DNA of 64,000 nucleotides from Kitasatospora viridis (lineage in GTDB: Bacteria; Actinomycetota; Actinomycetes; Streptomycetales; Streptomycetaceae). The stretch spans positions 682,001-746,000 of the forward strand of contig NZ_VIWT01000001.1 in assembly GCF_007829815.1 (NCBI RefSeq), in the 5' to 3' direction. The notes below the pieces were generated by a model. The model did not search any database. It was given only the letters and a program-made list of their open reading frames with translations, and was not told where the DNA came from. Positions 32,929 to 42,236 of this stretch are shown here, piece by piece. A program made the position numbers and the translations under genes. The stretch's first letter is position 1. Each line of letters starts with the position of its first letter.

Positions 32929-35900
32929 CGCACCCCGGCGACCCGAGTTCTCCCCGCTCTCCGCCGCCCAGCAGCGGCTCTGGTTCTTCTGGCAACTGCG
33001 CCCGGAGAGCAGCGACTACCACGTGCCGCTGGCCACCCGGCTCCGCGGCCCGCTCGAACCGGCCGCGCTGGAGCGGGCGGTGGCCCGCCTGGCGGAGCGG
33101 CACAGCATGCTGCGCGCCTCCTTCCCGCTGCGCGACGGCGCGCCGGTGCTGCGGGTGCCGGCCGCGCTGGCCGTGCCGCTGCCGGTCACCGACCTGACCG
33201 ACCTGCCGGAGCCGGCCCGCGAGCGCGCGCTCGCCGAGGCCGTGGACCGGCTCGCCCTGGCGCCGTTCGACCTGTGCGAGGGCCCGCTGCTGCGGGCCGG
33301 ACTGGTCCGGCTCGGGCCGCAGGAGCACGTGCTGGTGCTCTCCTTCCACCACATCGTGGTGGACGGCTGGTCGCTGGGCATCGTGCAGCGCGACCTGGCC
33401 GAGGACTACGCCGCCGCGCTGGACGCCGCCCGCGACGGCGCCGGCCCGCTCCTCGCCGAACCGCTGCCCGAACCCGCCCACGACTACCGGGACTACACCG
33501 AGGCCGAGCGCTCCCCCGCCGCCTCCGTGCGGCGGACCGAGGCGCTCGCCTACTGGCGTGGCGAGTTGGCCGGTGCGCCGGACCGCCTGGACCTGCCCAC
33601 CGACTGGCCGCACCCCAAGGTGGCCAGCAGTGACGGCGCGGCCGCCCCTTTCCCCATCGCACCGCAACTCGCGCTGCGGGCCCGCGAGCTGGCGATGCGC
33701 CAGCGCGTCACCCGGTTCGTGGTGCTGCTCGCCGCGCACGCCGTGCTGCTCGGCCGGCTGTCCGGCGACGCGGAAGTGGTGATCGGGGTGCCCGTGAGCG
33801 GGCGCACCCGGCTGGCGGACGAGGGTCTGGTCGGACTCTTCGTCAACATGCTGCCGGTGCGGGTCCGGCTGCGGCCGCAGGCGACCTTCGCCGAACTGCT
33901 GGTGCAGGTGCGCGACACCTTCCTGGCCGCGCACGAGTACCAGGACCTGCCGTTCCAGCAGTTGGTCGAGGAGCTGGTGCCGGAGCGGCTGACCTCGCGC
34001 CACCCGGTCTTCCAGAGCGTCTTCACCTACGAGGACCAGAGCGGCCCGCAGCTCGGCCTGCAGGGCCTGGCCGCCTCCCCCGTCCCGGTGCGGATCGACA
34101 CCGCGAAGTTCGAGCTGACCCTGCACGTGGCGTTCGGCGCCGAGGCGGCCCAGGGCTGGACGGGCTACCGCGCCGACCTCTTCGCGCCGCGCACCGCCGA
34201 GCTGTTCGGCGAGCGCTACCTGCGGCTGCTCACCGCCGCGCTGGCCGCGCCGGACACCCCGATCGCCCAACTGCCCGTGCTGGGCGAGCGCGAGGAGCGC
34301 ACGCTGCTGTCCGGTGCGGGCCGGCCGCCGGCGCCCACCGAGGAGTGCGTGCACCGGCTGGTCGAGCGCCGGGCGGCCGAGCAGCCCGCGGCGATCGCCG
34401 TGCGCACCGCCGGGCAGGAGTTGAGCTACGGCGAACTCGACCTGCGGGCCGACCGGTTGGCCGCCCACCTGGTGGCCCAGGGCGCCCGCCCGGGCGAGCT
34501 GGTGGCGGTCTGCCTGCCGCGCGGCGCCGAGCTGGTGGTCGCCGAGCTGGCCGTGTTGAAGAGCGGCGCCGCCTACCTGCCGCTGGATCCGGCGAACCCG
34601 CCCGGCCGGTTGGCGGCCGTGCTGGCAGAAGCCCGGCCGCTGGCCGTGGTGACGGGCCCCGAGCATCCCGAACTACCACCAGGCGAACTCGTTCTGACGG
34701 TCGATCAGCCCGACTGCGGCAGACCGCTCGCCGCCGATCCGCGACCCGCCGACCTCGCCTACGTGATCTACACCTCCGGCTCCACCGGCACGCCCAAGGG
34801 CGTGATGATCGAGCACCGGTCGTTGGCCAACCTGGTCGCCTGGCACTGCGAGGAGTTCGCCCTCGCCCCGGGCGACCGCTGCACGCTGATCGCCGCCCCG
34901 GGCTTCGACGCCTCGGTCTGGGAGATCTGGCCCGCGCTGGCCGCCGGCGCCACCCTGGAGGTGCCCGACCCGGCCACCGTGCTGGCGCCCGCCGAGCTGG
35001 CCGCCTGGCTGGCCGAGCGGGCCGTGACCAGCTGCTTCGTGCCCACCCCGCTGGTCGAGCGGCTGGCCGCCGCCCCCTGGCCGGCCGGTGCCCCGCGCAC
35101 CGTGCTGACCGGCGGCGACCGGCTGCACGGCCTGGGCCCGGGCGAGCTGCCGTTCCGCCTGGTGAACAACTACGGCCCGACCGAGAGCACCGTGGTGGCC
35201 AGCTCCGGCCCGGTCGGCCCGGAGCGGCACGGCGCGCTGCCGGACATCGGCCGACCGGTCCCGGGCGTGCAGGCCTACGTGCTGGACGAGGAGCTGCGGC
35301 CGGTGCCGACCGGCACCGCGGGCGAGCTCTACCTCGGCGGCACCGCGCTGGCCCGCGGCTACCTGCACCGGCCCGAGCTGACCGCCGACCGCTTCGTGCC
35401 GCACCCGTTCTCCCCCGACGCCCCGGGCGCCCGGCTCTACCGCACCGGCGACCTGGTCCGCTGGCGGGCCGACCGCACCCTCGACTTCCTCGGCCGCAAC
35501 GACCAGCAGCTCAAGCTGCGCGGCTTCCGGATCGAGGCCGGCGAGATCGAGAACGCCCTGCGCGCCCACCCCGGCGTGTCGGACGCCGTGGTCGCCCTGG
35601 CCGACGAGGCGCTCACCGCCTACCTGGTGCCCGCCGACCCGGCCGCCCCGCCGGACCGCGCCGAGCTGCACGAGCAGCTGACCGGCCGGCTGCCCGGCTA
35701 CATGCGCCCGCACGAGTACCGGCTGCTGGACGCCCTCCCGCTCACCGTCAACGGCAAGGTGGACCGGGCCGCGCTGCCCGGCCTGGGCGTCCAACTGGCG
35801 GCCCGCCGGCGCGAGTCCGATCAGGCCACGCCGCTGGAGCAGCGGATCGCCGAGGTCTGGGCCGAGGCGCTGGGCCACCGCGGGTTCGGCACCCGGGACA

Positions 35901-36157
35901 ACTTCTTCGACCTCGGCGGCCACTCGCTGATGCTGGCCGGGGTGCGGGAGCGGCTGGCCCGCGAACTCGACCGCGAGCTGGGCGTCCTGACCCTCTTCGA
36001 GCACCCCACCATCGCCGCCCTGGCCCGCCACCTGACGCGGTCCCAGGTTCCGGCGCCCACCGCCCCCGCGGCAGCGGCCGACCCCGCCGCCGCCCGGCTG
36101 CGCCGTGGCACCGCACGGCTCAAGGCGCTGCGCGCCCAGCACACCCGGAAGGACTGA
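32918..36157 (+). CDS. NRPS module C-A(Leu)-PCP
   Basis: A 1079-residue elongation module. The condensation domain (about 12-430) has HHIVVDG with His144-His145 and Asp149. The adenylation domain (about 463-960) has YTSGSTGTPKG from residue 618. Reading the pocket against GrsA by eye gives D-A-W-F-L-G-N-V-V-K, the classic leucine code. The carrier site is LGGHSL, Ser1003. No epimerisation, methylation or TE domain is present. ATG 32918 overlaps the PCP gene by 11 bp. It adds Leu to the incoming acyl or peptidyl chain. Confidence 0.92.
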   Translation: MPGNAPRRPEFSPLSAAQQRLWFFWQLRPESSDYHVPLATRLRGPLEPAALERAVARLAERHSMLRASFPLRDGAPVLRVPAALAVPLPVTDLTDLPEPARERALAEAVDRLALAPFDLCEGPLLRAGLVRLGPQEHVLVLSFHHIVVDGWSLGIVQRDLAEDYAAALDAARDGAGPLLAEPLPEPAHDYRDYTEAERSPAASVRRTEALAYWRGELAGAPDRLDLPTDWPHPKVASSDGAAAPFPIAPQLALRARELAMRQRVTRFVVLLAAHAVLLGRLSGDAEVVIGVPVSGRTRLADEGLVGLFVNMLPVRVRLRPQATFAELLVQVRDTFLAAHEYQDLPFQQLVEELVPERLTSRHPVFQSVFTYEDQSGPQLGLQGLAASPVPVRIDTAKFELTLHVAFGAEAAQGWTGYRADLFAPRTAELFGERYLRLLTAALAAPDTPIAQLPVLGEREERTLLSGAGRPPAPTEECVHRLVERRAAEQPAAIAVRTAGQELSYGELDLRADRLAAHLVAQGARPGELVAVCLPRGAELVVAELAVLKSGAAYLPLDPANPPGRLAAVLAEARPLAVVTGPEHPELPPGELVLTVDQPDCGRPLAADPRPADLAYVIYTSGSTGTPKGVMIEHRSLANLVAWHCEEFALAPGDRCTLIAAPGFDASVWEIWPALAAGATLEVPDPATVLAPAELAAWLAERAVTSCFVPTPLVERLAAAPWPAGAPRTVLTGGDRLHGLGPGELPFRLVNNYGPTESTVVASSGPVGPERHGALPDIGRPVPGVQAYVLDEELRPVPTGTAGELYLGGTALARGYLHRPELTADRFVPHPFSPDAPGARLYRTGDLVRWRADRTLDFLGRNDQQLKLRGFRIEAGEIENALRAHPGVSDAVVALADEALTAYLVPADPAAPPDRAELHEQLTGRLPGYMRPHEYRLLDALPLTVNGKVDRAALPGLGVQLAARRRESDQATPLEQRIAEVWAEALGHRGFGTRDNFFDLGGHSLMLAGVRERLARELDRELGVLTLFEHPTIAALARHLTRSQVPAPTAPAAAADPAAARLRRGTARLKALRAQHTRKD

Positions 36158-36160
36158 GAG

Positions 36161-38305
36161 TTGACCAGCACCACTGCCACCACCGAGTACGCCGGCGACG
36201 CGTCGGACACCCACCTCGCCGTCGTCGGACTCGCCTGCCGGTTCCCCGGCGCGACGACGCCGGAGGAGTACTGGGCGAACCTGCTGGCCGGCCGGGACGG
36301 CATCCGCCCGTTCACCGCCGAGGAGTTGCGCGAGTGGGGCCACGACCCGGCCGCGCTCGACGACCCGCGCTACGTGCCGATGCACGGGGTGCTGGACGGC
36401 GTCGGCGAGTTCGACGCCGAGTTCTTCCAGTTCACCACCCGCGACGCCACCCTGCTCAACCCGCAGCACCGGATCTTCCTGGAGTGCGCCTGGGAGGCGC
36501 TGGAACGGGCCGGCTACGACCCGCGCGCCGTGCCCGGAGCGGTGGGCGTCTACGCGGGGGCCGGCCGCAACGGCTACCCGATGCTGGTGCGCGAGCAGGC
36601 CGACCGCTTCCCCGGGCTGGACGACCTGGCGCTGGCCATCTCCAACGACCCCGAGCACCTGCCCACCCGGGTCTCCTACAAGCTCGGCCTGACCGGCCCC
36701 AGCATCGCCGTGATGACCGCCTGCTCCTCCTCGCTGGTGGCCGTGCACGAGGCCGGCCGGGCGCTGCTGGCGGGCGACTGCGACGTGGCGCTGGCCGGCG
36801 GCGTGACGCTGCGGCTGCCCCGCTCGGGCTACCGGCACCTGGCCGGCGGCACGATGTCCCCGGACGGCCGCTGCCGCACCTTCTCCGCGGACGCCAAGGG
36901 CATCGTGGGCGGCGACGGCGCGGGCGTGGTGGTGCTCAAGCGGCTGGCCGACGCGCTGGAGGACGGCGACCACGTGCACGCCGTGATCCGCGGCTCGGCC
37001 GTGAACAACGACGGGCACGAGCGCGCGGGCTTCACCGCGCCGGGCGTCGGCGGCCAGACCGAGGTGATCCGGCTGGCCCACCTGGCGGCCGAGGCCGAGC
37101 CGGCCTCGATCTCCTACGTCGAGGCGCACGGCACCGGCACCCCGGTCGGCGACCCGATCGAGGTCGGCGCGCTGGCCCAGGCCTTCCGCGGCGACGACGG
37201 CTCCGGCGAGCCGCTGCCGGCCGGCTCGGTGCTGCTCGGCTCGGTGAAGACCAACATCGGCCACACCGACACCGCCGCCGGCGTGGCCGGGCTGATCAAG
37301 GCCGTGCTGGCGCTGGAGCACCGCACCGTGCCGCCGACGCTGAACTTCACCGCGCCCAACCCGGCGATCGACTTCGCCGCCACCCCGTTCACGGTGAACA
37401 CCGAGGCCCGGGAGTGGACGGCGGCCGCGGGCCCGCGCCGGGCCGGGGTCAGCTCCTTCGGCATCGGCGGCACCAACGCCCACGTGGTGCTCGAAGAGGC
37501 GCCGGCCGCACCGGAGTCCGCCACGGACGACGCCAGCCGGCTGCTGGTGCTCTCGGCCCGCACCCCGGCCGCGCTGGCCGCCGCCGCGCGCCGGCTGGCC
37601 GAGCACCTGCGCCGCGAGCCCGGGCTGCCGCTCGCGGAGGTGGCCTGGACGCTGCAGACCGGCCGGCACGCCTTCGCGCACCGCCGTCACCTGGTCTGCA
37701 CCTCCACGGCCGAGGCGGTCGCGGCGCTGGACGCGCTGGACGCGCTCGATGCGCTGGACGCGCCCCAGGAGTCGGCCGAGCCGACGTCCGGGCTCGCCGA
37801 CGTCCTCGCCCGCCTGGAGACCACCACTGGCGTCGAACACGCGGCGCTGCTGGACGAGTTGGGACGGCACTGGGTGCGCGGCGCCGAGGTCGACTGGGAC
37901 CGGCTGCTCGGCGACGCGCCCCGGCGCCGGGTGCCGCTGCCGACCTACCCGTTCGAGCGCCGCGACCTGCTGGTCCGGCCCGAGCCGTTCGCGGCCGCCG
38001 CGCCCGAGGTCCAGGCGGTCGCGTCCGAGGGCGACGAGCCGATCGGCGGCGTCGAGGAGCGGCTCGCCCTGCTCTTCGGCAAGGTGCTCGGCGAGGCCGA
38101 GGGCCTGACCGAGCGCGACTTCTTCGAGCTGGGCGGCGACTCGCTGACGGCCGTTCAGCTGATCTCGCTGATCGAGGACGAGTTCGGCGTGGCCCCGGAG
38201 CTGGAGGCCGTCTTCGACTTTCCGACGGTCGGTGAACTCTCCGGCGTGATCAACGAGTTGCTCGACCTGCTGCACACCGGCGACGATCCGGCGGCCACCA
38301 AGTGA
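36161..38305 (+). CDS. AT-less PKS module KS-ACP
   Basis: A 714-residue polyketide module between two NRPS modules. KS residues are Cys188 (TACSSSL), His323 (EAHGTGTPVGD) and His368 (NIGHTDTAAG). The KS-AT linker and the post-AT linker (HWVRGAEVDW, then RVPLPTYPFERR) are retained, but the ~300-residue acyltransferase core between them is gone, replaced by a short linker containing four Ala-Leu-Asp repeats. The ACP site is GGDSLTAVQ, Ser661. There is no KR or DH. It would extend the Leu-bound chain by a ketide with a trans-loaded extender. Confidence 0.92.
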   Translation: MTSTTATTEYAGDASDTHLAVVGLACRFPGATTPEEYWANLLAGRDGIRPFTAEELREWGHDPAALDDPRYVPMHGVLDGVGEFDAEFFQFTTRDATLLNPQHRIFLECAWEALERAGYDPRAVPGAVGVYAGAGRNGYPMLVREQADRFPGLDDLALAISNDPEHLPTRVSYKLGLTGPSIAVMTACSSSLVAVHEAGRALLAGDCDVALAGGVTLRLPRSGYRHLAGGTMSPDGRCRTFSADAKGIVGGDGAGVVVLKRLADALEDGDHVHAVIRGSAVNNDGHERAGFTAPGVGGQTEVIRLAHLAAEAEPASISYVEAHGTGTPVGDPIEVGALAQAFRGDDGSGEPLPAGSVLLGSVKTNIGHTDTAAGVAGLIKAVLALEHRTVPPTLNFTAPNPAIDFAATPFTVNTEAREWTAAAGPRRAGVSSFGIGGTNAHVVLEEAPAAPESATDDASRLLVLSARTPAALAAAARRLAEHLRREPGLPLAEVAWTLQTGRHAFAHRRHLVCTSTAEAVAALDALDALDALDAPQESAEPTSGLADVLARLETTTGVEHAALLDELGRHWVRGAEVDWDRLLGDAPRRRVPLPTYPFERRDLLVRPEPFAAAAPEVQAVASEGDEPIGGVEERLALLFGKVLGEAEGLTERDFFELGGDSLTAVQLISLIEDEFGVAPELEAVFDFPTVGELSGVINELLDLLHTGDDPAATK
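37724..37759 (+). repeat. Four 9-bp repeats at the AT-deletion point
   Basis: Unit GCGCTGGAC occurs four times in tandem (the third copy reads GCGCTCGAT) and encodes Ala-Leu-Asp repeats. It lies where the acyltransferase core would be expected in the KS-ACP protein. Confidence 0.85.
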
Positions 38306-41300
38306 GCGACACCGCACCCGCCTCCTTCGCGCAGCGCCGGCTCTGGTTCCTGGACCAGTTCACCGGCGGCAACACCGCCTACAACCTGGTCTCCGCGCTG
38401 CGCCTGACCGGCCCGCTGGACGTGCCAGCCCTGCACCGCGCGCTGCAGGCCGTGGTGGACCGGCACGACGTCCTGCGCACCACCTTCACGGCGGTGGACG
38501 GCGAACCCCGCCAGCGGATCGCCGCCGAGCTGCGGGTCGAGCTGCCGCTGACCGACCTGCGCGGCCTGCCCGCCGAGCAGCGCGCCGCCCGGGCCGCCGC
38601 CCTGGTCGAGGCGGACACCATGGACGAGTTCGACCTGGCCACCGGCCCGCTGCTGCGCACCGCGCTCTACCGCCTCGGCGAGCAGGAGCACGTGTTCTCG
38701 GTGGTCTGCCACCACGCAATCAACGACGGCTGGTCGATGGGCCGCTTCCACCTGGAGCTGTCCGCGCTCTACCCGGACGCCGGCACCCGGCTCGACCCGC
38801 TGCCGATGCAGTTCGCCGAGTACGCCGAGCGCGAGCGGGCCGCACTGGAGGGGCCGCAGGGACGCGCGGCCCTGGCCCGGGTGCGCGAGCGGCTGACCGG
38901 CGCGCCCGCCGTGCTGGAGCTGCCGACCACCCACCCGCGCCCGGCCGTGCAGGGCTTCGCCGGCGCCGTCCACGAGCTGCGGCTGGACGCCGAGTTGTGG
39001 CAGCGGGTACTGAGCACGGCGCGGGCCAACCGGGCCACCCCGTTCATGACCCTGCTCACCGCGTTCGCCGTGCAGCTCTCCCGGCTCTCCGGCGCCCGGG
39101 ACCTGGTGATCGGCAGCCCGGCGGCCGGCCGCACCTCCTCGGCGGTGGAGCCGCTGATCGGCATGTTCGTCAACACCCTGCCGCTGCGGCTGGACCTGAC
39201 CGGCGAGCCCACCTTCGCCGAGCTGCTGCTGCGCACCCGCCGCACCGCGCTGGCCGCCTTCGCCGACCAGGGCGTGCCGCTGGAGCAGGTGGTGACGGAG
39301 CTCCAGCTGGACCGCACCCCCAGTCACGACCCGCTCTTCCAGGTGATGTTCGCGCTCCAGCAGCACGCGACCGCACCGGAGTTGCCCGGCATCACGGTGG
39401 GCTTCCTGCCGGTCCGGCCGCCGACCGTCTTCACCGACCTGTGGCTGGACATCCGCCCGCACGGGGACGGCGCGCTGGCCGTCTTCCGCTACCGCACCGA
39501 GCTCTTCGACGCGCCCACGGTGGCCCGGCTCGCCGAGCAGTACCGCACCCTGCTGGACGCCGCGCTGACCGACCCGCAGCAGCGGGTGGCCGACCTGCCG
39601 CTGCTGGACGACCGGCAGACCGAACAGGTGCTGCGCGAGTGGGGCCGCAGCGCGCCGGAGCACCGGTGGGACGTTCCGGTGCACGAGCTGATCGACCGTC
39701 AGATCGCGCTGACGCCCGGGCGGACCGCGGTGGCCTTCGAGGGCACCGGGCTGAGCTACCTCGAACTGGCCGAGCGGACCGGGCGGATCGCCGCCCGGCT
39801 CGCCGAGCAGGGCGTGCGGCCGGGCTCGCTGGTGGCGCTCTGCCTGCCGCGCGGGCTCGACCTGGTGCCGGCGATCCTGGCCGTGCTCCGCTCGGGCTGC
39901 GCCTACCTGCCGCTCTCCCCGGAGGACCCGCCGGAGCGGCTGGCCCGACTGCTCGGGCGCTCCGGCGCCGCCGGGCTGCTCACCACCGCCGAACTGGCCG
40001 GTGCGGTTGCCCCGCAGGGCCTGCCGGTGCTCGCCGTGGACACCCTGACCGGCCCGTTCACCCCGGGCGAGCCGGTCCCCGTGAGCCCGGACGACCTGGC
40101 CTACGTGATCCACACCTCGGGCTCCACCGGTGAGCCCAAGGCGGTCGGCGTGCCGCACCGCGGCCTGGCCAACCGGGTCCGCACGCTGCAGGACTCGCAG
40201 CAGCTGACGCCCGAGGACCGGGTGCTGCAGAAGACCCCCTACACCTTCGACGTCTCGGTGCAGGAGCTGCTCTGGCCGCTCACCCTGGGCGCCACCCTGG
40301 TGGTGGCGGCCCCCGGCGGGCACCGGGACCCGGCCTACCTGGTCGAGCTGATCGAGCGCGAGGCGGTCACCACCGTGCACTTCGTGCCGCCGATGCTGGA
40401 GGCCTTCCTCGGCGAGCCCGACCTGGAGCGGTGCGGCACGCTGCGGCGGGTGCTGTGCAGCGGGCAGGCGCTGCCCACCCCGCTGGTGGAGCGCTGCCTG
40501 AGCCGGCTGCCGGTGCGGCTGACCAACTTCTACGGGCCCACCGAGGCCTCGATCGAGGTCACCGAGTGGGACTGCCGCCCGGGCCCCGGCCGGCAGGCGA
40601 TGGCGCCGATCGGCCGCCCGATCCCCGGCGCGCAGACCTACGTGCTGGACGCCGAGCTGCGGCCGGTGCCGGTCGGCGTGGCCGGGGAGCTCTACCTCGG
40701 CGGCGTGGTGCTGGCCCGGGGCTACCTGGGCCGCCCGGACCTGACCGCCGACCGGTTCGTGCCGCACCCCTTCGGCGGCCCGGGCGACCGGCTCTACCGC
40801 ACCGGCGACCTGGTCCGCTGGCAGGCCGACGGCACCATCGACTTCCTCGGCCGCAACGACCACCAGCTGAAGCTGCGCGGCTTCCGGATCGAGCCCGGCG
40901 AGATCGAGAACGCGCTGCGGGCCCAGCCCGAGGTGCGGGACGCCGTGGTCGCGCTGACCGGCGACGCGCTCACCGGCTACCTGCTGCTCGGCGAGCCCGG
41001 CACCGACCCGGCGGTGCTGCGCGAGCGGCTGCGCGACCAGTTGCCCCGGCACATGGTGCCGACCCACCTGATGGTGCTGCCCGCCTTCCCGGTCACCGCG
41101 AGCGGCAAGGTGGACCGGGCCGCGCTGCCGCTGCCCACCGCGGCCGCCCTGGTCGACGCCACCGTCGAGCAGGCCGCCGAGCCGGCGGACGAGCTGGAGC
41201 GCACCCTGGCCCGGATCTGGGGCGAGGTGCTGGGCGTGACCGGGATCGGGCGGGACGACGACTTCTTCGGGATCGGCGGCGACTCGCTGAAGAGCACCCA

Positions 41301-41412
41301 GGTGGTGCACCGGGCCCGGGAGGCCGGGCTGACCGTCTCCGTCAGCCTGCTCTTCCACCACCCCACGATCGCCGAACTGGCCGAGCGGCTGCGGCGGGAG
41401 ACGGCGGCGTGA
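38302..41412 (+). CDS. NRPS module C-A-PCP, substrate unassigned
   Basis: A 1036-residue elongation module. The C domain has HHAINDG (His137-His138, Asp142). The A domain has HTSGSTGEPKAVG and ASGKVDR. The pocket read by eye is D-V-Q-F-L-S-F-I-E-K, which I cannot match to a known amino acid; D-V-Q resembles the proline code start, but the rest does not. The carrier site is GGDSLKSTQ, Ser995. GTG 38302 overlaps the KS-ACP stop, so stoichiometric translation is likely. It would condense its residue onto the ketide-extended Leu unit. Confidence 0.92.
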   Translation: MSDTAPASFAQRRLWFLDQFTGGNTAYNLVSALRLTGPLDVPALHRALQAVVDRHDVLRTTFTAVDGEPRQRIAAELRVELPLTDLRGLPAEQRAARAAALVEADTMDEFDLATGPLLRTALYRLGEQEHVFSVVCHHAINDGWSMGRFHLELSALYPDAGTRLDPLPMQFAEYAERERAALEGPQGRAALARVRERLTGAPAVLELPTTHPRPAVQGFAGAVHELRLDAELWQRVLSTARANRATPFMTLLTAFAVQLSRLSGARDLVIGSPAAGRTSSAVEPLIGMFVNTLPLRLDLTGEPTFAELLLRTRRTALAAFADQGVPLEQVVTELQLDRTPSHDPLFQVMFALQQHATAPELPGITVGFLPVRPPTVFTDLWLDIRPHGDGALAVFRYRTELFDAPTVARLAEQYRTLLDAALTDPQQRVADLPLLDDRQTEQVLREWGRSAPEHRWDVPVHELIDRQIALTPGRTAVAFEGTGLSYLELAERTGRIAARLAEQGVRPGSLVALCLPRGLDLVPAILAVLRSGCAYLPLSPEDPPERLARLLGRSGAAGLLTTAELAGAVAPQGLPVLAVDTLTGPFTPGEPVPVSPDDLAYVIHTSGSTGEPKAVGVPHRGLANRVRTLQDSQQLTPEDRVLQKTPYTFDVSVQELLWPLTLGATLVVAAPGGHRDPAYLVELIEREAVTTVHFVPPMLEAFLGEPDLERCGTLRRVLCSGQALPTPLVERCLSRLPVRLTNFYGPTEASIEVTEWDCRPGPGRQAMAPIGRPIPGAQTYVLDAELRPVPVGVAGELYLGGVVLARGYLGRPDLTADRFVPHPFGGPGDRLYRTGDLVRWQADGTIDFLGRNDHQLKLRGFRIEPGEIENALRAQPEVRDAVVALTGDALTGYLLLGEPGTDPAVLRERLRDQLPRHMVPTHLMVLPAFPVTASGKVDRAALPLPTAAALVDATVEQAAEPADELERTLARIWGEVLGVTGIGRDDDFFGIGGDSLKSTQVVHRAREAGLTVSVSLLFHHPTIAELAERLRRETAA

Positions 41413-42200
41413 GCGAGGCCCGCACGGCCGACCGGCCGGTGGGCGCGAACCGGGTGAACGGCCGCTGGCTGCTGCGCTTCCAGCCGCGCCCCGCGGCCCG
41501 GGTCCGGCTGCTCTGCCTGCCCGGCGCCGGGGCGGCGGCCGCGATGTACCGGGACTGGGGCACCCGGCTGCCCGCCCGGGTCGAGGTCTGCGCCGTCCAA
41601 CTGCCCGGCCGCGGCGCCCGGTTGCGCGAGCAGCCGTACACCGAGTTCGAGCCGCTGGTCGACGCGCTGGCCGCGGCGGTGCTGGCCGAGCCGGCGCTGC
41701 CGACCGTGCTCTTCGGGCACAGCCTCGGCTCGGTGATCGGCTACGAACTGGCCGACCGGCTGCGGGACTCCGGTCCGCACGCGCCCCTCGCGCTGGTCGC
41801 CGCCGGCCACCAGGCGCCCTGGCGGGGCAGCGCCGGACTGCCCTACCACCAGCTACCGGACGAGGAGTTGGCCCAGGTACTGGTGGCGCTCGGCGGCACC
41901 CCCGAGGCCGTGCTCGCCAAGCCCGAGCTGCTGCGCCTCGCACTGCCCGCGCTCCGGGCCGACTTCGCGCTCGACTACGGCTACCGGCACCGCCGGCGCC
42001 CGGCGCTGGCGATCCCCGTCACCGTCTACGGCGGCCTCGACGACCCCACCGTGGACGAGGCCGGCCTCGCCGCCTGGCACCAGCACACCGGCGCCGGCTT
42101 CCGGCTGCGGATGCTGCCCGGCGGCCACTTCTTCCCCGCCGAGCCCGCCGGGGCCGAACTCCTCGCCGAACTCGGCGCGGAGCTCGCCCGGCTGGGCTGA
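41409..42200 (+). CDS. Type II thioesterase of the cluster
   Basis: A 263-residue editing thioesterase. Features are LLCLPGAGAAAAMYRDW, the elbow GHSLG with Ser105, and the late GGHFF histidine. GTG 41409 overlaps the NRPS stop (GTGA). Being free-standing, it is expected to clear stalled or misprimed carriers rather than cyclise the product. A role in release is still possible, as no TE domain is fused to the line. Confidence 0.92.
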   Translation: MSEARTADRPVGANRVNGRWLLRFQPRPAARVRLLCLPGAGAAAAMYRDWGTRLPARVEVCAVQLPGRGARLREQPYTEFEPLVDALAAAVLAEPALPTVLFGHSLGSVIGYELADRLRDSGPHAPLALVAAGHQAPWRGSAGLPYHQLPDEELAQVLVALGGTPEAVLAKPELLRLALPALRADFALDYGYRHRRRPALAIPVTVYGGLDDPTVDEAGLAAWHQHTGAGFRLRMLPGGHFFPAEPAGAELLAELGAELARLG

Positions 42201-42236
42201 CCGGCCCTGCCCCCCAACGAAGCAGAAGGACAGCAC

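Noticed and set aside
32711..34666. Long minus-strand frames antisense to the NRPS genes, including 34673-38317 and 38155-41943.
   Set aside because: They consist of low-complexity Gly/Arg/Gln/Val translation antisense to motif-verified NRPS domains. No start signals were found.
34345..38235. 1296-codon plus-strand frame across the NRPS/PKS junction, and similar very long frames on both strands.
   Set aside because: They are shadows of real genes in high-G+C DNA: Arg/Pro/Ala-rich, without motifs, and overlapping proteins with complete catalytic signatures.
26612..38305. Search for an acyltransferase domain or free AT gene in the cluster.
   Set aside because: No GHSxG-type AT with the expected flanks was found. 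The only GHSLG is in the type II thioesterase at 41409.
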